A program made the translations under genes and the position numbers. This document shows positions 9,459 through 20,330 of a DNA stretch of 64,000 nt, one piece after another (positions within the stretch are counted from its first letter, which is position 1; each line of letters starts with the position of its first letter). The stretch lies in assembly GCF_003935895.2 (NCBI RefSeq), contig NZ_CP054058.1, positions 3,205,177-3,269,176 of the forward strand, written 5' to 3'. The DNA is from Scandinavium goeteborgense. GTDB lineage: Bacteria > Pseudomonadota > Gammaproteobacteria > Enterobacterales > Enterobacteriaceae. The notes under the pieces are model-generated. The model was given only the letters and a program-made list of their open reading frames with translations. It did no database searches and was not told the origin of the DNA.

Positions 9459-10489
9459 TGATTCGGTTGTACCCAGAACAACTCCGCGCGCAGCTCTCTG
9501 AAGGGCTGCGCGCGGCGTTTTTACTCCTCGGAAACGACCCCCTTCTGCTTCAGGAAAGTCAGGATGCCATTCGCCACGCGGCGGGAGCTCAGGGCTTTGA
9601 TGAACACCATACTGTCACGATAGACGCCAGCACCGACTGGAATGCGCTGTTTGCGCTAAGCCAGGAACGCAGCCTGTTCGCCATGCGTCAAACGCTGACG
9701 TTGGTCCTGCCGGACAATGGTCCGAATGCGGCCATTAATGAACAACTTGTGGCGCTGATTGGCTTGCTCCATGACGAATTGCTGCTGATTATCCGCGGTA
9801 ATAAACTGACTAAAGCCCAGGAAAATGCCGCCTGGTATAACGCGCTTTCCGGACGTGCGGCGCAGGTTTCCTGCCAGACGCCGGAGCAAGCACAGCTGCC
9901 GCGCTGGCTCGCCACACGTGCCAAACAGCTTAATTTGCAGCTCGATGACGCTGCGAGCCAACTGCTTTGCTATTGCTATGAAGGCAACCTGCTGGCGCTG
10001 GCCCAGGCACTTGAACGCCTTTCGCTCCTTTGGCCTGACGGTAAATTGACGCTGCCACGGGTAGAGCAAGCGGTAAATGATGCGGCGCACTTTACGCCGT
10101 ATCACTGGCTGGATGCGCTGCTGGCGGGAAAAAGCAAACGCGCGTTGCATATCCTGCAGCAGTTACGCCAGGAAGGCAGTGAGCCAGTGATTCTGCTGCG
10201 AACCCTTCAGCGCGAGCTCCTGCTGCTGGTGAATATGAAGCGCCAGTCGGTCAATACGCCACTGCGCGCCCTGTTCGATAAACACCGCGTCTGGCAGAAT
10301 CGTCGGCCGTTGTTTACCGAGGCGCTGAACCGCCTGAGCCCGGAGCAGCTTCGCCATGCGGTGTCGCTCCTGGCGCGAACGGAAGTCACACTTAAGCAGG
10401 ATTACGGCCAGTCGGTCTGGGCTGAACTCGACGGTCTGTCACTGCTGCTGTGTCACAAAAATCTGCCCGACGTTTTTTTTGAAGGATGA
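9458..10489 (+). CDS. holA: DNA polymerase III subunit delta
   Basis: HolA is the delta subunit of the clamp loader, the part that opens the beta sliding clamp. The 343-residue product starts MIRLYPEQL, and the beta-binding hydrophobic element ([17 protein letters not shown]) and AAA+-like fold are recognisable. The ATG overlaps the lptE stop by one base (TGATG), and the nadD ATG follows its stop after a single base, so the three genes are translationally linked, as in E. coli. Confidence 0.96.
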   Translation: MIRLYPEQLRAQLSEGLRAAFLLLGNDPLLLQESQDAIRHAAGAQGFDEHHTVTIDASTDWNALFALSQERSLFAMRQTLTLVLPDNGPNAAINEQLVALIGLLHDELLLIIRGNKLTKAQENAAWYNALSGRAAQVSCQTPEQAQLPRWLATRAKQLNLQLDDAASQLLCYCYEGNLLALAQALERLSLLWPDGKLTLPRVEQAVNDAAHFTPYHWLDALLAGKSKRALHILQQLRQEGSEPVILLRTLQRELLLLVNMKRQSVNTPLRALFDKHRVWQNRRPLFTEALNRLSPEQLRHAVSLLARTEVTLKQDYGQSVWAELDGLSLLLCHKNLPDVFFEG

Positions 10490-10490
10490 T

Positions 10491-11132
10491 ATGACGGCGT
10501 TAAAGGCACTCTACGGTGGCACGTTTGATCCCGTACATTATGGTCACCTCAAACCGGTCGAAATTCTGGCAAATCTGATTGGCCTGTCAAAGGTCATCAT
10601 CATGCCGAACAACGTTCCGCCGCACCGCCCGCAGCCGGAAGCGACCAGCGCCCAGCGTACCGAAATGCTAAAACTGGCTATCGCCGATAAACCGCTGTTT
10701 GAACTCGACGAGCGTGAACTGCGCCGCGATACGCGTTCATATACCTCAGAAACACTGCGCGAATGGCGACAGGAACAGGGTCCAACGCAGCCACTGGCCT
10801 TTATTATTGGTCAGGACTCGCTGATCACCTTCCCGTCATGGCACGATTACGAAAGCATTCTGGATAATGCGCACCTGCTCGTGTGCCGCCGCCCAGGCTA
10901 TCCGATGGCGATGAAAGAGGAAGCGCATCAACAGTGGCTGGACCGCCATCTGACGAACAGTGCAGATGATTTACACCGCGCTCCCGCCGGGAAAATTTAC
11001 ATTGCGGAAACACCCTGGTTCAATATTTCCGCCACGCTGATTCGCGAGCGTCTCCAGCAGGGCGAATCCTGCGACGAGATGTTGCCACAGGCCGTGCTGC
11101 GTTATATCCATGAAAAGGGGCTTTACCAATAA
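10491..11132 (+). CDS. nadD: Nicotinate-mononucleotide adenylyltransferase
   Basis: NadD joins ATP and nicotinate mononucleotide to form deamido-NAD in NAD biosynthesis. The 213-residue product has the nucleotidyltransferase motif [12 protein letters not shown] (HxGH) and the second motif [10 protein letters not shown]. The frame extends upstream into holA, but the ATG at 10491 with GAAGGATG before it gives the E. coli length. In E. coli and Salmonella cobC follows nadD directly; here it does not. Confidence 0.97.
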   Translation: MTALKALYGGTFDPVHYGHLKPVEILANLIGLSKVIIMPNNVPPHRPQPEATSAQRTEMLKLAIADKPLFELDERELRRDTRSYTSETLREWRQEQGPTQPLAFIIGQDSLITFPSWHDYESILDNAHLLVCRRPGYPMAMKEEAHQQWLDRHLTNSADDLHRAPAGKIYIAETPWFNISATLIRERLQQGESCDEMLPQAVLRYIHEKGLYQ

Positions 11133-11201
11133 CTTTCCGGGACTTACTGAACGTAAACTCTGCGATATTCCTATTTTCAGCGCCAACCTCCTTCCAGACC
11201 A

Positions 11202-11229
11202 TTGACACACCCTGACAGGCTGTTATTCT
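11202..11229 (+). promoter_or_regulatory. Candidate sigma70 promoter in the nadD-rsfS spacer
   Basis: TTGACA (11202-11207), a 16-base spacer and TATTCT (11224-11229) make a strong promoter pointing at rsfS, about 180 bases upstream of it. A further -10-like TATACT lies at 11373-11378 without a good -35. The 288-base spacer (11133-11420) otherwise holds no recognisable gene. Confidence 0.55.
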
Positions 11230-11420
11230 CCGCAGCCAGACTTGTCCCACCACACTGATTTACAGAAATTGTTTTACAAAAATGGCGATGCAATCATGGC
11301 CATTGGGTGGGATGATAGCGCGCCGGTACTGTCCGGCAGGCGACATTTGTCCGACTTCGTCCTGGTTTCAGGTATACTTACGGGCTGTTTATATTTTTCA
11401 TCACCTGACCAGGGGGAAAC

Positions 11421-11738
11421 TTGCAGGGTAAAGAACTTCAGGATTTTGTCATCGACAAAATCGACGACCTAAAGGGCCAGGACATCATCACTATCGATGT
11501 TCATGGTAAATCCAGCATCACCGACTGCATGATCATCTGCACCGGTACGTCCACCCGCCATGTGGTGTCCATTGCCGATCACGTTGTCCAGGAATCTCGC
11601 GCTGCAGGTTTGTATCCGCTGGGTGTGGAAGGCGAAAACGTCGCTGACTGGGTTGTGGTTGACCTTGGAGAAGTGATTGTCCACGTTATGCAGGAAGAAA
11701 GCCGTCGCCTGTATGAACTGGAAAAACTCTGGGGTTAA
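11421..11738 (+). CDS. rsfS: Ribosomal silencing factor RsfS
   Basis: RsfS (YbeB) binds protein L14 of the large ribosomal subunit and blocks subunit joining in stationary phase or starvation. The 105-residue product ([48 protein letters not shown]) matches E. coli in length. The start is a TTG at 11421 behind an AGGGGG ribosome site; no ATG fits. The rlmH GTG follows 3 bases after the stop. Confidence 0.96.
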   Translation: MQGKELQDFVIDKIDDLKGQDIITIDVHGKSSITDCMIICTGTSTRHVVSIADHVVQESRAAGLYPLGVEGENVADWVVVDLGEVIVHVMQEESRRLYELEKLWG

Positions 11739-11741
11739 TAC

Positions 11742-12209
11742 GTGAAGCTGCAGCTCATTGCCGTGGGAACCAAAATGCCGGACTGGGTTCAGACCGGTTT
11801 CACGGAATACCTGCGCCGCTTTCCCCGAGATATGCCGTTCGAACTGGTGGAAATTCCTGCCGGTAAGCGCGGTAAGAATGCTGATATCGCTCGCATTCTG
11901 GAGAAAGAAGGTGAATTAATGCTGGCTGCGGCCGGCAAAAATCGCATTGTCACGCTGGATATCCCCGGAAAACCGTGGGATACGCCGCAACTGGCCCATG
12001 AGCTTGAGCGCTGGAAACAGGATGGGCGTGACGTCAGTCTGCTGATCGGTGGCCCGGAGGGTTTATCTCCTGCCTGTAAAGCCGCCGCTGAACAGAGTTG
12101 GTCGCTCTCCTCGCTCACTCTCCCTCACCCGTTGGTACGCGTGCTGGTTGCAGAAAGCCTTTATCGGGCGTGGAGTATTACCACCAACCACCCTTACCAC
12201 CGCGAGTAA
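11742..12209 (+). CDS. rlmH: 23S rRNA pseudouridine-1915 N3-methyltransferase RlmH
   Basis: RlmH methylates pseudouridine 1915 in helix 69 of 23S rRNA, using S-adenosylmethionine. The 155-residue product has the SPOUT trefoil-knot signature [14 protein letters not shown] and the C-terminal [19 protein letters not shown]. It starts with GTG at 11742, immediately after rsfS. It precedes mrdA, the usual enterobacterial order. Confidence 0.96.
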   Translation: MKLQLIAVGTKMPDWVQTGFTEYLRRFPRDMPFELVEIPAGKRGKNADIARILEKEGELMLAAAGKNRIVTLDIPGKPWDTPQLAHELERWKQDGRDVSLLIGGPEGLSPACKAAAEQSWSLSSLTLPHPLVRVLVAESLYRAWSITTNHPYHRE

Positions 12210-12236
12210 TGATGACCAGGTTAGATTAAGCAGCGG

Positions 12237-14138
12237 ATGAAATTACAGAATTCTTTTCGCGACTACACGGCTGAGTCCGCGCTGTTTGTGCGCCGGGCGG
12301 TAATCGCATTTTTGGGCATTTTAGCGCTCAGCGGCGTGCTGGTTGTTAACCTCTATAATCTGCAGATTGTCCGTTTTACCGACTACCAGACCCGTTCCAA
12401 TGAAAACCGCATCAAGCTGGTGCCAATCGCACCGAGCCGCGGCATCATCTATGACCGCAACGGCACTCCGCTGGCGTTGAACCGCACCATTTATCAGTTA
12501 GAACTGATGCCGGAAAAGGTCGATAACCTCCAGCAAACGCTGAACGATTTGCGAAGCGTGGTCGATCTTACCGACGACGATATCGCCAACTTCAAGAAAG
12601 AGCGCGCCCGCTCTCACCGTTTCACTTCCATTCCGGTCAAAGTTAACCTGACTGAAGTTCAGGTCGCCCGATTTGCGGTGAATCAATACCGTTTCTCCGG
12701 CGTGGAAGTGAAAGGCTACAAGCGTCGCTACTATCCTTACGGCTCCGCGCTGACGCATGTGATCGGCTACGTCTCGAAAATCAACGATAAAGACGTTGAC
12801 CGCCTCGATAAAGAAGGCAAGACCGCTAACTACGCTGCGACCCACGATATCGGCAAGCTGGGCATTGAGCGCTATTACGAGGATGTGCTGCACGGACAGA
12901 CCGGCTACGAAGAGGTTGAAGTTAACAACCGCGGCCGCGTTATCCGTCAGCTGAAAGAAGTCTCGCCAACTGCCGGGCATGATATTCATCTCACGCTAGA
13001 CCTGCAGTTGCAGCAGTATATCGAAACCCTGCTGGCGGGCAGCCGCGCCGCCGTTGTGGTGACCGATCCGCGCTCTGGCGGCATCCTCTCCCTGGTATCG
13101 ATGCCAAGCTATGACCCGAACCTGTTCGTGGACGGCATCTCCAGCAAAGATTACTCCGGACTGTTGAACGACCCGAATACGCCGCTGGTGAACCGTGCCA
13201 CGCAGGGTGTTTATCCTCCAGCATCAACGGTAAAACCGTACGTTGCGGTTTCCGCATTGACGGCTGGCGTGATCACCCGCAATACCGGTCTGTTTGACCC
13301 GGGCTGGTGGCAGCTGCCGGGCTCTGACAAACGCTATCGTGACTGGAAAAGATGGGGCCATGGCCACCTGAACATCACCAAAGCGCTGGAGGAATCTGCG
13401 GATACCTTCTTCTATCAGGTCGCCTATGACATGGGCATCGACCGCCTTTCAGAGTGGATGGGCAAATTTGGCTACGGCCATTACACCGGCATCGATCTCT
13501 CAGAAGAGCGCTCTGGCAACATGCCGACCCGTGACTGGAAGCTGAAACGCTTTAAGAAACCGTGGTATCAGGGCGACACCATTCCGGTCGGGATCGGCCA
13601 GGGCTACTGGACGGCCACGCCGATTCAGATGAGCAAAGCGCTGATGATCCTGATTAACGATGGCGTCGTGAAAGTGCCCCACCTGCTGATGAGCACCGCC
13701 GAAAACGGTAAACAGGTTCCCTGGGACCAGCCGCACGAAACGCCGGTCGGCGACGTGCACTCTGGCTACTGGGAAATTGCCAAAGACGGGATGTACGGCG
13801 TGGCCAACCGTCCCAACGGAACAGCGCATAAATACTTTGCTGGCGCACCGTATAAAGTCGCCGCGAAATCCGGTACTGCGCAGGTCTTTGGTCTGAAAGC
13901 CAATGAAACCTATAACGCCCACCGCATTGCGGAACGTCTGCGTGACCACAAACTGATGACCGCGTTTGCGCCATACGACAATCCAAGAGTCGCGGTGGCG
14001 ATAATCCTCGAAAACGGCGGCGCTGGCCCTGCAGTCGGGACACTCATGCGTCAAATTCTCGACCACATTATGCTCGGTGACAACAACACCGTACTGCCGG
14101 CAGAAAACCCGGCAGCTGCAGCCGCGGAGGACCAATAA
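12237..14138 (+). CDS. mrdA: Penicillin-binding protein 2
   Basis: MrdA is the transpeptidase of the rod-shape elongation complex, working with RodA on peptidoglycan side-wall synthesis. The 633-residue product has a short cytoplasmic N-terminus, one membrane anchor ([19 protein letters not shown]), a dimerisation domain with RGIIYDRNG, and the transpeptidase domain with the nucleophile Ser330 in STVK, SAD as the second motif and KSGT as the third. The stop is 2 bases before the mrdB start. Length and motifs leave no doubt. Confidence 0.98.
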   Translation: MKLQNSFRDYTAESALFVRRAVIAFLGILALSGVLVVNLYNLQIVRFTDYQTRSNENRIKLVPIAPSRGIIYDRNGTPLALNRTIYQLELMPEKVDNLQQTLNDLRSVVDLTDDDIANFKKERARSHRFTSIPVKVNLTEVQVARFAVNQYRFSGVEVKGYKRRYYPYGSALTHVIGYVSKINDKDVDRLDKEGKTANYAATHDIGKLGIERYYEDVLHGQTGYEEVEVNNRGRVIRQLKEVSPTAGHDIHLTLDLQLQQYIETLLAGSRAAVVVTDPRSGGILSLVSMPSYDPNLFVDGISSKDYSGLLNDPNTPLVNRATQGVYPPASTVKPYVAVSALTAGVITRNTGLFDPGWWQLPGSDKRYRDWKRWGHGHLNITKALEESADTFFYQVAYDMGIDRLSEWMGKFGYGHYTGIDLSEERSGNMPTRDWKLKRFKKPWYQGDTIPVGIGQGYWTATPIQMSKALMILINDGVVKVPHLLMSTAENGKQVPWDQPHETPVGDVHSGYWEIAKDGMYGVANRPNGTAHKYFAGAPYKVAAKSGTAQVFGLKANETYNAHRIAERLRDHKLMTAFAPYDNPRVAVAIILENGGAGPAVGTLMRQILDHIMLGDNNTVLPAENPAAAAAEDQ

Positions 14139-14140
14139 CA

Positions 14141-15253
14141 ATGACGGATAATCCGAACAAACGATCGATGTGGGATAAAATCCACCTTGACCCGACCATG
14201 CTGCTTATCCTGCTAGCGCTGCTGACTTACAGCGCGCTGGTTATCTGGAGCGCCAGCGGCCAGGACATGGGCATGATGGAGCGTAAGATCGGCCAGATCG
14301 CGATGGGTGTCGTGATCATGGTGGTGATGGCGCAAATCCCGCCGCGTGTTTACGAGGGCTGGGCGCCATGGCTCTATATCTTCTGTATCGTTCTGCTGGT
14401 TGCGGTGGACGCCTTCGGCGCTATCTCTAAAGGTGCTCAGCGCTGGCTGGATTTAGGCGTCGTCCGTTTTCAGCCGTCGGAGATTGCGAAAATCGCCGTG
14501 CCGCTGATGGTCGCTCGCTTCATCAACCGTGACGTCTGCCCGCCTACGCTCAAAAACACCGCCATCGCGCTGATACTGATTTTCCTGCCAACGCTGCTGG
14601 TTGCCGCGCAGCCGGACCTCGGGACCTCGATTCTGATTGCGCTGTCCGGCCTGTTCGTGCTGTTCCTGGCGGGCCTGAGTTGGCGTCTGATTGGCGTCGC
14701 CGTGCTGATGGTCGCCGCGTTCATCCCGATCCTCTGGTTCTTCCTGATGCACGACTATCAGCGCCAGCGCGTGATGATGCTGCTTGACCCGGAAACCGAC
14801 CCTCTGGGTGCGGGCTACCACATTATTCAGTCTAAAATTGCCATAGGCTCCGGCGGCCTGCGCGGTAAAGGCTGGCTGCACGGCACCCAGTCACAGCTGG
14901 AGTTCTTGCCCGAGCGCCATACAGACTTTATCTTCGCGGTACTGGCGGAAGAACTGGGCCTGATAGGCTTCCTGGTGCTGTTGGCGCTCTACGTCTTGCT
15001 GATCATGCGCGGACTGTGGATTGCCGCCCAGGCGCAAACCACCTTTGGCCGCGTCATGGCCGGTGGCTTAATGTTGATTTTATTCGTTTATGTCTTCGTA
15101 AATATTGGTATGGTGAGTGGGATCCTACCGGTAGTTGGCGTACCGTTGCCGCTGGTCAGCTATGGGGGCTCTGCCCTGATCGTACTGATGGCCGGGTTTG
15201 GTATCGTCATGTCGATACACACCCACAGAAAAATGTTGTCGAAAAGCGTATAA
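14141..15253 (+). CDS. mrdB: Peptidoglycan glycosyltransferase RodA (MrdB)
   Basis: RodA is the SEDS-family glycan polymerase of the elongation machinery and the partner of MrdA. The 370-residue product is a multi-spanning membrane protein with the SEDS signatures [10 protein letters not shown], the loop [18 protein letters not shown] and [13 protein letters not shown]. It is placed right after mrdA with GGAGG upstream. The downstream rlpA starts 16 bases after its stop. Confidence 0.97.
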   Translation: MTDNPNKRSMWDKIHLDPTMLLILLALLTYSALVIWSASGQDMGMMERKIGQIAMGVVIMVVMAQIPPRVYEGWAPWLYIFCIVLLVAVDAFGAISKGAQRWLDLGVVRFQPSEIAKIAVPLMVARFINRDVCPPTLKNTAIALILIFLPTLLVAAQPDLGTSILIALSGLFVLFLAGLSWRLIGVAVLMVAAFIPILWFFLMHDYQRQRVMMLLDPETDPLGAGYHIIQSKIAIGSGGLRGKGWLHGTQSQLEFLPERHTDFIFAVLAEELGLIGFLVLLALYVLLIMRGLWIAAQAQTTFGRVMAGGLMLILFVYVFVNIGMVSGILPVVGVPLPLVSYGGSALIVLMAGFGIVMSIHTHRKMLSKSV

Positions 15254-15269
15254 GAAGGGGTGCGCAAAG

Positions 15270-16427
15270 ATGCGTAAACAATGGCTTGGGATCTGCATCG
15301 CAGCTGGCTTACTGGCAGCGTGTTCGAGTGATGATGGGCAGCAACAGCAAACCGTCACCGCACCGACACCGGCGGTCTGTAACGGTCCTGTTGTAGAAAT
15401 AAGTGGTGCCGACCCGCGCTTTGAACCCCTGAATCCGTCGGTGAATCAGGACTATCAGCGTGACGGGAAGAATTACAAAATTGTGCAGGACCCGTCGAAC
15501 TTTAGTCAGGCCGGTCTCGCCGCAATTTATGACGCCGAGCCGGGCAGCAACCTGACCGCGTCAGGTGAGCCGTTTGATGCCACGCAGTTGACCGCCGCGC
15601 ATCCAACGTTGCCGGTGCCGAGCTATGCGCGAGTCACCAACCTGGCGAATGGCCGGATGCTTATCGTGCGCATCAACGATCGTGGCCCTTACGGTAACGA
15701 TCGCGTGATCTCACTTTCTCGCGCCGCCGCCGATCGCCTGAATACCTCGAACAACACCAAAGTGCGGGTTGACCCAATTATCGTGGCGCAGGACGGAACC
15801 CTGTCCGGCCCGGGTACCGCCTGTACCACTATTGCGAAACAAACTTACGCCCTGCCCGCTCGTCCCGATTTGAATGGCGGCATGGGCAGCGTGTCGTCCA
15901 CGCCGCAGGATGCGACGCCGCAAAGCGACGTGCGTGCCATCAGCAATGACACGCTGAAAGCGGAAGATGCCACCGGCGCACCGGTTAACAGCAGCGGCTT
16001 CCTTGGGGCACCCACCACGCTGAACAACGGCGTACTGGAAAGCAGCGCGCCGGCGGCACAGCCAGCCGCTCAACCTGCGGCACAGTCAGCCGCTGTGCAG
16101 CCTGCACCAACGCAAAGCGCACCGGTGACGGCTCCGGGTTCCACTCAGGGAAGCGTTGCGCCTGTCGCCGCACCTGCAGCAGCAGCCTCAACGGCCGCCA
16201 GCGGCAGCTATGTGGTTCAGGTCGGTGCGGTGAGTGACCAGGCCCGCGCGCAGCAATATCAGCAGCGTCTGAGCCAGCAATTTTCTGTGCCCGGTCGTGT
16301 CATGCAGAACGGCGCCGTCTGGCGTATTCAGTTAGGACCGTTCAGCAACAAGACCGAAGCCAGCACCGTACAGCAGCGCCTGCAAAGCGAGGCGCAATTA
16401 CAGTCATTTATTACTCGCGCCAACTAA
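15270..16427 (+). CDS. rlpA: Septal ring lytic transglycosylase/lipoprotein RlpA
   Basis: RlpA is an outer-membrane lipoprotein that binds denuded glycan strands at the septum; in Pseudomonas it cleaves them. The 385-residue product starts at ATG 15270, with a lipobox LLAACSS; the frame is open upstream but overlaps mrdB, so this start is preferred. A double-psi beta-barrel RlpA domain (QAGLAAIYD, TNLANGRMLIVRINDRGP) is followed by a low-complexity Ala/Pro/Gln linker (about residues 260-310) and a C-terminal SPOR domain (GSYVVQVGAVSDQARAQQY). Confidence 0.96.
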   Translation: MRKQWLGICIAAGLLAACSSDDGQQQQTVTAPTPAVCNGPVVEISGADPRFEPLNPSVNQDYQRDGKNYKIVQDPSNFSQAGLAAIYDAEPGSNLTASGEPFDATQLTAAHPTLPVPSYARVTNLANGRMLIVRINDRGPYGNDRVISLSRAAADRLNTSNNTKVRVDPIIVAQDGTLSGPGTACTTIAKQTYALPARPDLNGGMGSVSSTPQDATPQSDVRAISNDTLKAEDATGAPVNSSGFLGAPTTLNNGVLESSAPAAQPAAQPAAQSAAVQPAPTQSAPVTAPGSTQGSVAPVAAPAAAASTAASGSYVVQVGAVSDQARAQQYQQRLSQQFSVPGRVMQNGAVWRIQLGPFSNKTEASTVQQRLQSEAQLQSFITRAN

Positions 16428-16436
16428 AACAGGACT

Positions 16437-16499
16437 GGCATCCTCAGTGCAGTGCGTATGTTAAAACCATTAACACTCTCATACGCATTGCCGGATGCC
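16437..16499. repeat. Long imperfect hairpin between rlpA and dacA
   Basis: GGCATCC...GGATGCC encloses GCGTATG-TTAA...TTAA...CATACGC, forming a two-part stem over 63 bases. It ends near the dacA promoter (a TATAGT -10 at about 16519) and has no T-run. It could be a degenerate REP-type element or an RNA 3' protecting structure for the rlpA transcript. Confidence 0.6.
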
Positions 16500-16565
16500 C
16501 CGTTCCCTTGTATTTGCTATAGTTAGGCACTTTTTTAACTCATCACGGATGTCGTTGTTCTGACC

Positions 16566-17765
16566 ATGAAGACCTCTTTTTCTGCTCGTTTACTTATCAC
16601 GGCTCTGTCCGTCGCGGCACTGACCTCCGCTGCCCACGCTGATGACCTGAACATCAAAACCATGATCCCAGGCGTTCCGCAGATCGACGCGGAATCCTAC
16701 ATTCTGATCGACTACAACTCAGGCAAAGTCCTGGCCGAGCAGAACGCTGACGAACGTCGCGACCCGGCGAGTCTGACCAAAATGATGACCAGCTACGTCA
16801 TCGGTCAGGCAATGAAAGCGGGTAAATTCAAAGAATCTGACCTGGTCACCGTCGGTACCGACGCGTGGGCCACCGGTAACCCCGTCTTCAAAGGTTCATC
16901 CCTGATGTTCCTGAAACCAGGCATGCAGGTCCCTGTTTCTCAGCTGATTCGCGGGATTAACCTGCAGTCCGGTAACGACGCCTGTGTGGCAATGGCCGAC
17001 TACGTCGCCGGCAGCCAGGATGCCTTCGTTGGCCTGATGAACAGCTATGTTAATGCCCTGGGCCTGAAAAACTCCCACTTCCAGACCGTTCACGGCCTGG
17101 ACGCAGACGGTCAATACAGCTCCGCGCGCGATATGGCGATGATTGGTCAGTCACTTATCCGCGACGTACCGAACGAATACACCATCTACAAAGAGAAAGA
17201 ATTTACCTTCAACGGCATCCGTCAGATGAACCGTAATGGTTTGCTGTGGGACAACAGCCTGAAGGTCGATGGCATCAAAACAGGCCATACAGACAAAGCG
17301 GGTTACAACCTCGTGGCGTCGGCAACCGAAGGCCAAATGCGTCTGATCTCCGCGGTAATGGGCGGTCGCACTTATAAAGGTCGTGAAACCGAAAGCAAAA
17401 AGCTGCTGACCTGGGGCTTCCGTTTCTTCGAAACTGTGAACCCGCTTAAAGTAGGCAAAGAGTTTGCCTCTGAGCCAGCCTGGTTCGGTGACACCGATCG
17501 CGCATCCCTTGGTGTAGATAAAGACGTTTACCTGACCATTCCACGTGGTCGCATGAAAGACCTGAAAGCAAGCTACACGCTGAACAACGTGGAACTGCAC
17601 GCCCCACTGCAGAAAAACCAGGTGGTCGGCACCATTAACTTCCAGCTCGATGGTAAGACTATCGAACAGCGTCCGCTGGTGGTGCTGCAAGAAATTCCCG
17701 AAGGCAACTTCTTCGGTAAAATCATTGATTACATTAAATTAATGTTCCACCACTGGTTTGGTTAA
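16566..17765 (+). CDS. dacA: D-alanyl-D-alanine carboxypeptidase, penicillin-binding protein 5
   Basis: DacA trims the terminal D-alanine from peptidoglycan pentapeptides and is the main low-molecular-weight PBP. The 399-residue product (E. coli 403) has a signal peptide ending AAHA-DD, the catalytic SLTK (Ser69), SGN (QSGNDACV) and KTG ([11 protein letters not shown]), then the beta-rich domain and a C-terminal amphipathic anchor ([18 protein letters not shown]). It stands alone between rlpA and ybeD and is closed by a strong terminator. Confidence 0.98.
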   Translation: MKTSFSARLLITALSVAALTSAAHADDLNIKTMIPGVPQIDAESYILIDYNSGKVLAEQNADERRDPASLTKMMTSYVIGQAMKAGKFKESDLVTVGTDAWATGNPVFKGSSLMFLKPGMQVPVSQLIRGINLQSGNDACVAMADYVAGSQDAFVGLMNSYVNALGLKNSHFQTVHGLDADGQYSSARDMAMIGQSLIRDVPNEYTIYKEKEFTFNGIRQMNRNGLLWDNSLKVDGIKTGHTDKAGYNLVASATEGQMRLISAVMGGRTYKGRETESKKLLTWGFRFFETVNPLKVGKEFASEPAWFGDTDRASLGVDKDVYLTIPRGRMKDLKASYTLNNVELHAPLQKNQVVGTINFQLDGKTIEQRPLVVLQEIPEGNFFGKIIDYIKLMFHHWFG

Positions 17766-17818
17766 AAATTGCACACTTGAAAGTGTGATTTCGATCCCCA
17801 TATACTTAGCATGACAAT

Positions 17819-17855
17819 AACTGCTCCCGTGCCCTGCGCGGGAGCAGTTCTTTTT
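17819..17855 (+). terminator. Terminator after dacA
   Basis: AACTGCTCCCG, a 7-base loop and CGGGAGCAGTTCTTTTT make a very stable stem with T-run. A smaller stem (CACACTTgaaAGTGTG) lies just upstream at about 17771. Confidence 0.9.
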
Positions 17856-17872
17856 AAACCACCGGAGCTGAC

Positions 17873-18136
17873 ATGAAAACCAAACTTAACGAACTGCTTG
17901 AATTCCCTACTTCATTCACCTACAAGGTAATGGGGCTGGCGAAGCCTGAGCTGGTTGACCAGGTGGTTGAAGTGGTGCAGCGCCACGCGCCAGGTGATTA
18001 CTCTCCGCAGGTAAAACCGAGCAGCAAAGGCAACTACCACTCAGTGTCCATCACCATTAACGCCACCCACATCGAGCAGGTCGAAACCCTGTACGAAGAG
18101 CTGGGGAATATCGAAATCGTTCGTATGGTGCTGTAA
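17873..18136 (+). CDS. ybeD: YbeD, small ACT-like DUF493 protein
   Basis: YbeD is an 87-residue cytoplasmic protein of the DUF493 family with a ferredoxin-like/ACT-like fold known from structure; its molecular role is not established. The sequence ([47 protein letters not shown]) matches the E. coli protein in full length. It lies between dacA and lipB, as in E. coli, which has led to suggestions of a link to lipoate metabolism. Confidence 0.95.
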   Translation: MKTKLNELLEFPTSFTYKVMGLAKPELVDQVVEVVQRHAPGDYSPQVKPSSKGNYHSVSITINATHIEQVETLYEELGNIEIVRMVL

Positions 18137-18225
18137 CCCTGTTGCCCGGAGCTCTCCGGGCAATTCCTTTCCCGCGCTGTGATATACTCTTCGCCCATGT
18201 TTTCCCGTCCCGCGGAGATGTCGTT

Positions 18226-18867
18226 TTGGATCTGAACACCCTCCTCGTCCGCCAGCTTGGCGTACAACCCTATGAGCCTGTTTCTCAGGCGATGCATGAC
18301 TTTACCGACCGCCGTGATGAAACTACCCCAGACGAAATCTGGCTGGTTGAGCATCAACCTGTCTTTACGCAGGGTCAGGCTGGCAAAGCGGAGCATGTGC
18401 TGGTTCCCGGTGACATTCCGGTCGTTCAGAGCGATCGCGGCGGCCAGGTGACCTATCATGGACCCGGCCAGCAGGTGATGTATGTGCTGTTGGATTTAAA
18501 ACGCCGTAAGCTTGGGGTGCGTGAGCTGGTAACGCTGTTGGAACAGACGGTGGTCAATACGCTGGCTGAATTTGGAATCGAGTCCCACCCGCGTGCCGAT
18601 GCACCCGGCGTCTATGTCGGTGAGCAGAAGATTTGTTCGCTGGGGTTACGCATTCGAAAAGGCTGTTCATTTCACGGGCTGGCGCTGAATGTCGCCATGG
18701 ATTTATCGCCCTTTTTACGCATCAACCCTTGCGGTTATGCGGGGATGGAAATGACGCAAATGCAGCAATGGTATGCAGAGGCAAAACCGGAAAATATTTC
18801 CCCCGTTCTGGTCTCGCAATTTTTAGCACTGCTAAACAATCCACCCCATAAATATATTGCTGCTTAA
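18226..18867 (+). CDS. lipB: Octanoyltransferase LipB
   Basis: LipB moves the octanoyl group from acyl carrier protein to lipoyl domains, the first step of lipoate synthesis; LipA in this window then adds sulfur. The 213-residue product has the family blocks [46 protein letters not shown] (Lys) and [10 protein letters not shown] (active Cys). No ATG fits: a TTG at 18226 with CGGAG 9-10 bases upstream gives the E. coli length of 213, so TTG is the chosen start. Confidence 0.95.
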   Translation: MDLNTLLVRQLGVQPYEPVSQAMHDFTDRRDETTPDEIWLVEHQPVFTQGQAGKAEHVLVPGDIPVVQSDRGGQVTYHGPGQQVMYVLLDLKRRKLGVRELVTLLEQTVVNTLAEFGIESHPRADAPGVYVGEQKICSLGLRIRKGCSFHGLALNVAMDLSPFLRINPCGYAGMEMTQMQQWYAEAKPENISPVLVSQFLALLNNPPHKYIAA

Positions 18868-19166
18868 TATATTATACACTTGGACCTGATATTTTGTCGG
18901 GTCCACGCTCTTTTACCTCGTTTTCCTTTACATTATTCACATCTTTCTATATTTTTTCTGCGCTCGACGGAAAAAACCACGTCGCATACAAAAATTTACG
19001 TTAACACACCACCAGAAACACGAGACGGCTCCGCAGTTCGAGATCTAACTCATTGTTCAAAATGATGTAAATCCTGTCTCCGCGTAAAAGTGCCTCTCAA
19101 AAGCATAATAACAATAAATACTTTTTCAACTATCATTCATATTGTGAATGAATATGGAGCACAAGT
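18868..19166. other. AT-rich spacer between lipB and ybeF
   Basis: No coding sequence is supported in these 299 bases. A weak hairpin (TGGACC...GGTCCA, 18881-18905) followed by CTCTTTTA may end lipB transcripts. The ybeF promoter and a palindrome at 19133-19151 occupy the distal end. Confidence 0.6.
19133..19151. promoter_or_regulatory. Palindrome upstream of ybeF, possible LysR-type site
   Basis: TCATTCA-TATTG-TGAATGA is a perfect 7-base inverted repeat 15 bases before the ybeF start. LysR-type regulators often bind such dyads near their own promoter; autoregulation is inferred. Confidence 0.45.
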
Positions 19167-20120
19167 GTGGAATATAACGAAAAGCCGGAAAGCCGAATAA
19201 ATCCTCGCCTTGAGAGTGATACCCCGCAAATCTTCCGAACACTGCGAAATATCGACCTCAATTTGCTGACGATCTTCGAGGCTGTATATGTGCATAAAGG
19301 CATCGTTAATGCTGCGAAAATTCTGAATCTCACTCCTTCCGCTATTAGCCAATCAATTCAGAAGTTGCGCACTATATTTCCTGACCCGCTTTTCATCCGC
19401 AAAGGCCAGGGCGTCACGCCCACCGCCTACGCCACTCATTTGCACGAATACATTAGCCAGGGCCTGGAGTCGATTCTTGGCGCGTTAGATTTGACCGGCA
19501 GCTATGACAAGCAGCGTACGATCACGATCGGCACCTCGCCGACGGTCGGCGCGGTGGTGATGCCCGCTATTTATCAAACCATCAAAGATAAATTCCCACA
19601 GCTGCTGCTGCGCAATATTCCGGTTACCGACGTCGGCCTTCAACTGAGCCAGTTCCAGACCGACTTGATCATCGATAGCAACCTGCACAGCGCGCGGGCG
19701 TTAAGCCATCACGTGCTTTATAGCGACAAAGTGGTACTGGTTGCGCGTGAAGGTCATCCGGTCCTGAAGATGACACCTACACAAGAGTCGTTGAGCCACT
19801 ACGAATACACGTTGCTCATGATGGAAGGGGCCTCGCACACTGAGCTGCGTAAGCGCGTGCATGAGATGTTCCCAGAGCGACACATCAGCTTTAGTAGTTA
19901 CAACCTTGTGACGATTGCCGCGCTGATTGGCAGCAGCGATTTGGTCGGCTTAATGCCTGCGCGATTCTTCACGCTGTTCTCTCGATGCTGGCCGCTTAAG
20001 GTCGTCGATTTCCCGCCGCTGCGTGAGGAATCGGTCGAATTTTCACTGCATTACAACAAACTCAGCATGCGTGATCCGGTGCTACAAAGTGTTATCACTG
20101 CGATTCGCCAGGTATTCTGA
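19167..20120 (+). CDS. ybeF: LysR-family regulator YbeF
   Basis: YbeF is a LysR-type transcription factor of unknown regulon. The 317-residue product has the N-terminal winged helix-turn-helix (IDLNLLTIFEAVYVHKGIVNAAKILNLTPSAISQSI is the HTH region, about residues 29-64) and a C-terminal substrate-binding fold. The start is a GTG at 19167 with TGGAGC about 9 bases upstream. It is located between lipB and lipA in E. coli too, and the length is identical. The effector is unknown; no flanking metabolic gene gives a clear hint. Confidence 0.93.
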   Translation: MEYNEKPESRINPRLESDTPQIFRTLRNIDLNLLTIFEAVYVHKGIVNAAKILNLTPSAISQSIQKLRTIFPDPLFIRKGQGVTPTAYATHLHEYISQGLESILGALDLTGSYDKQRTITIGTSPTVGAVVMPAIYQTIKDKFPQLLLRNIPVTDVGLQLSQFQTDLIIDSNLHSARALSHHVLYSDKVVLVAREGHPVLKMTPTQESLSHYEYTLLMMEGASHTELRKRVHEMFPERHISFSSYNLVTIAALIGSSDLVGLMPARFFTLFSRCWPLKVVDFPPLREESVEFSLHYNKLSMRDPVLQSVITAIRQVF

Positions 20121-20330
20121 GAGGCTCAGAATCCACCTCTTTCTGCTGCTTTGCTCGCCAATAAGCACATAAAGCAACATCTGGTTTACAAATTGCCGGG
20201 CTGGCAGGCTGCTTTATCACCTTGATTAATGCTATACTGCCACCCGTCTGATTCAAAAATAGTTGATAAATACAACATTTCCTTGAATTGAAACGCTTTC
20301 TTCGTTACCCGCAACTGGAACACGCACGCT

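Noticed and set aside
11242-11472. Small open frame in the nadD-rsfS spacer as a replacement for cobC
   Set aside because: It overlaps the rsfS start, has no ribosome site and shows no phosphatase motif.
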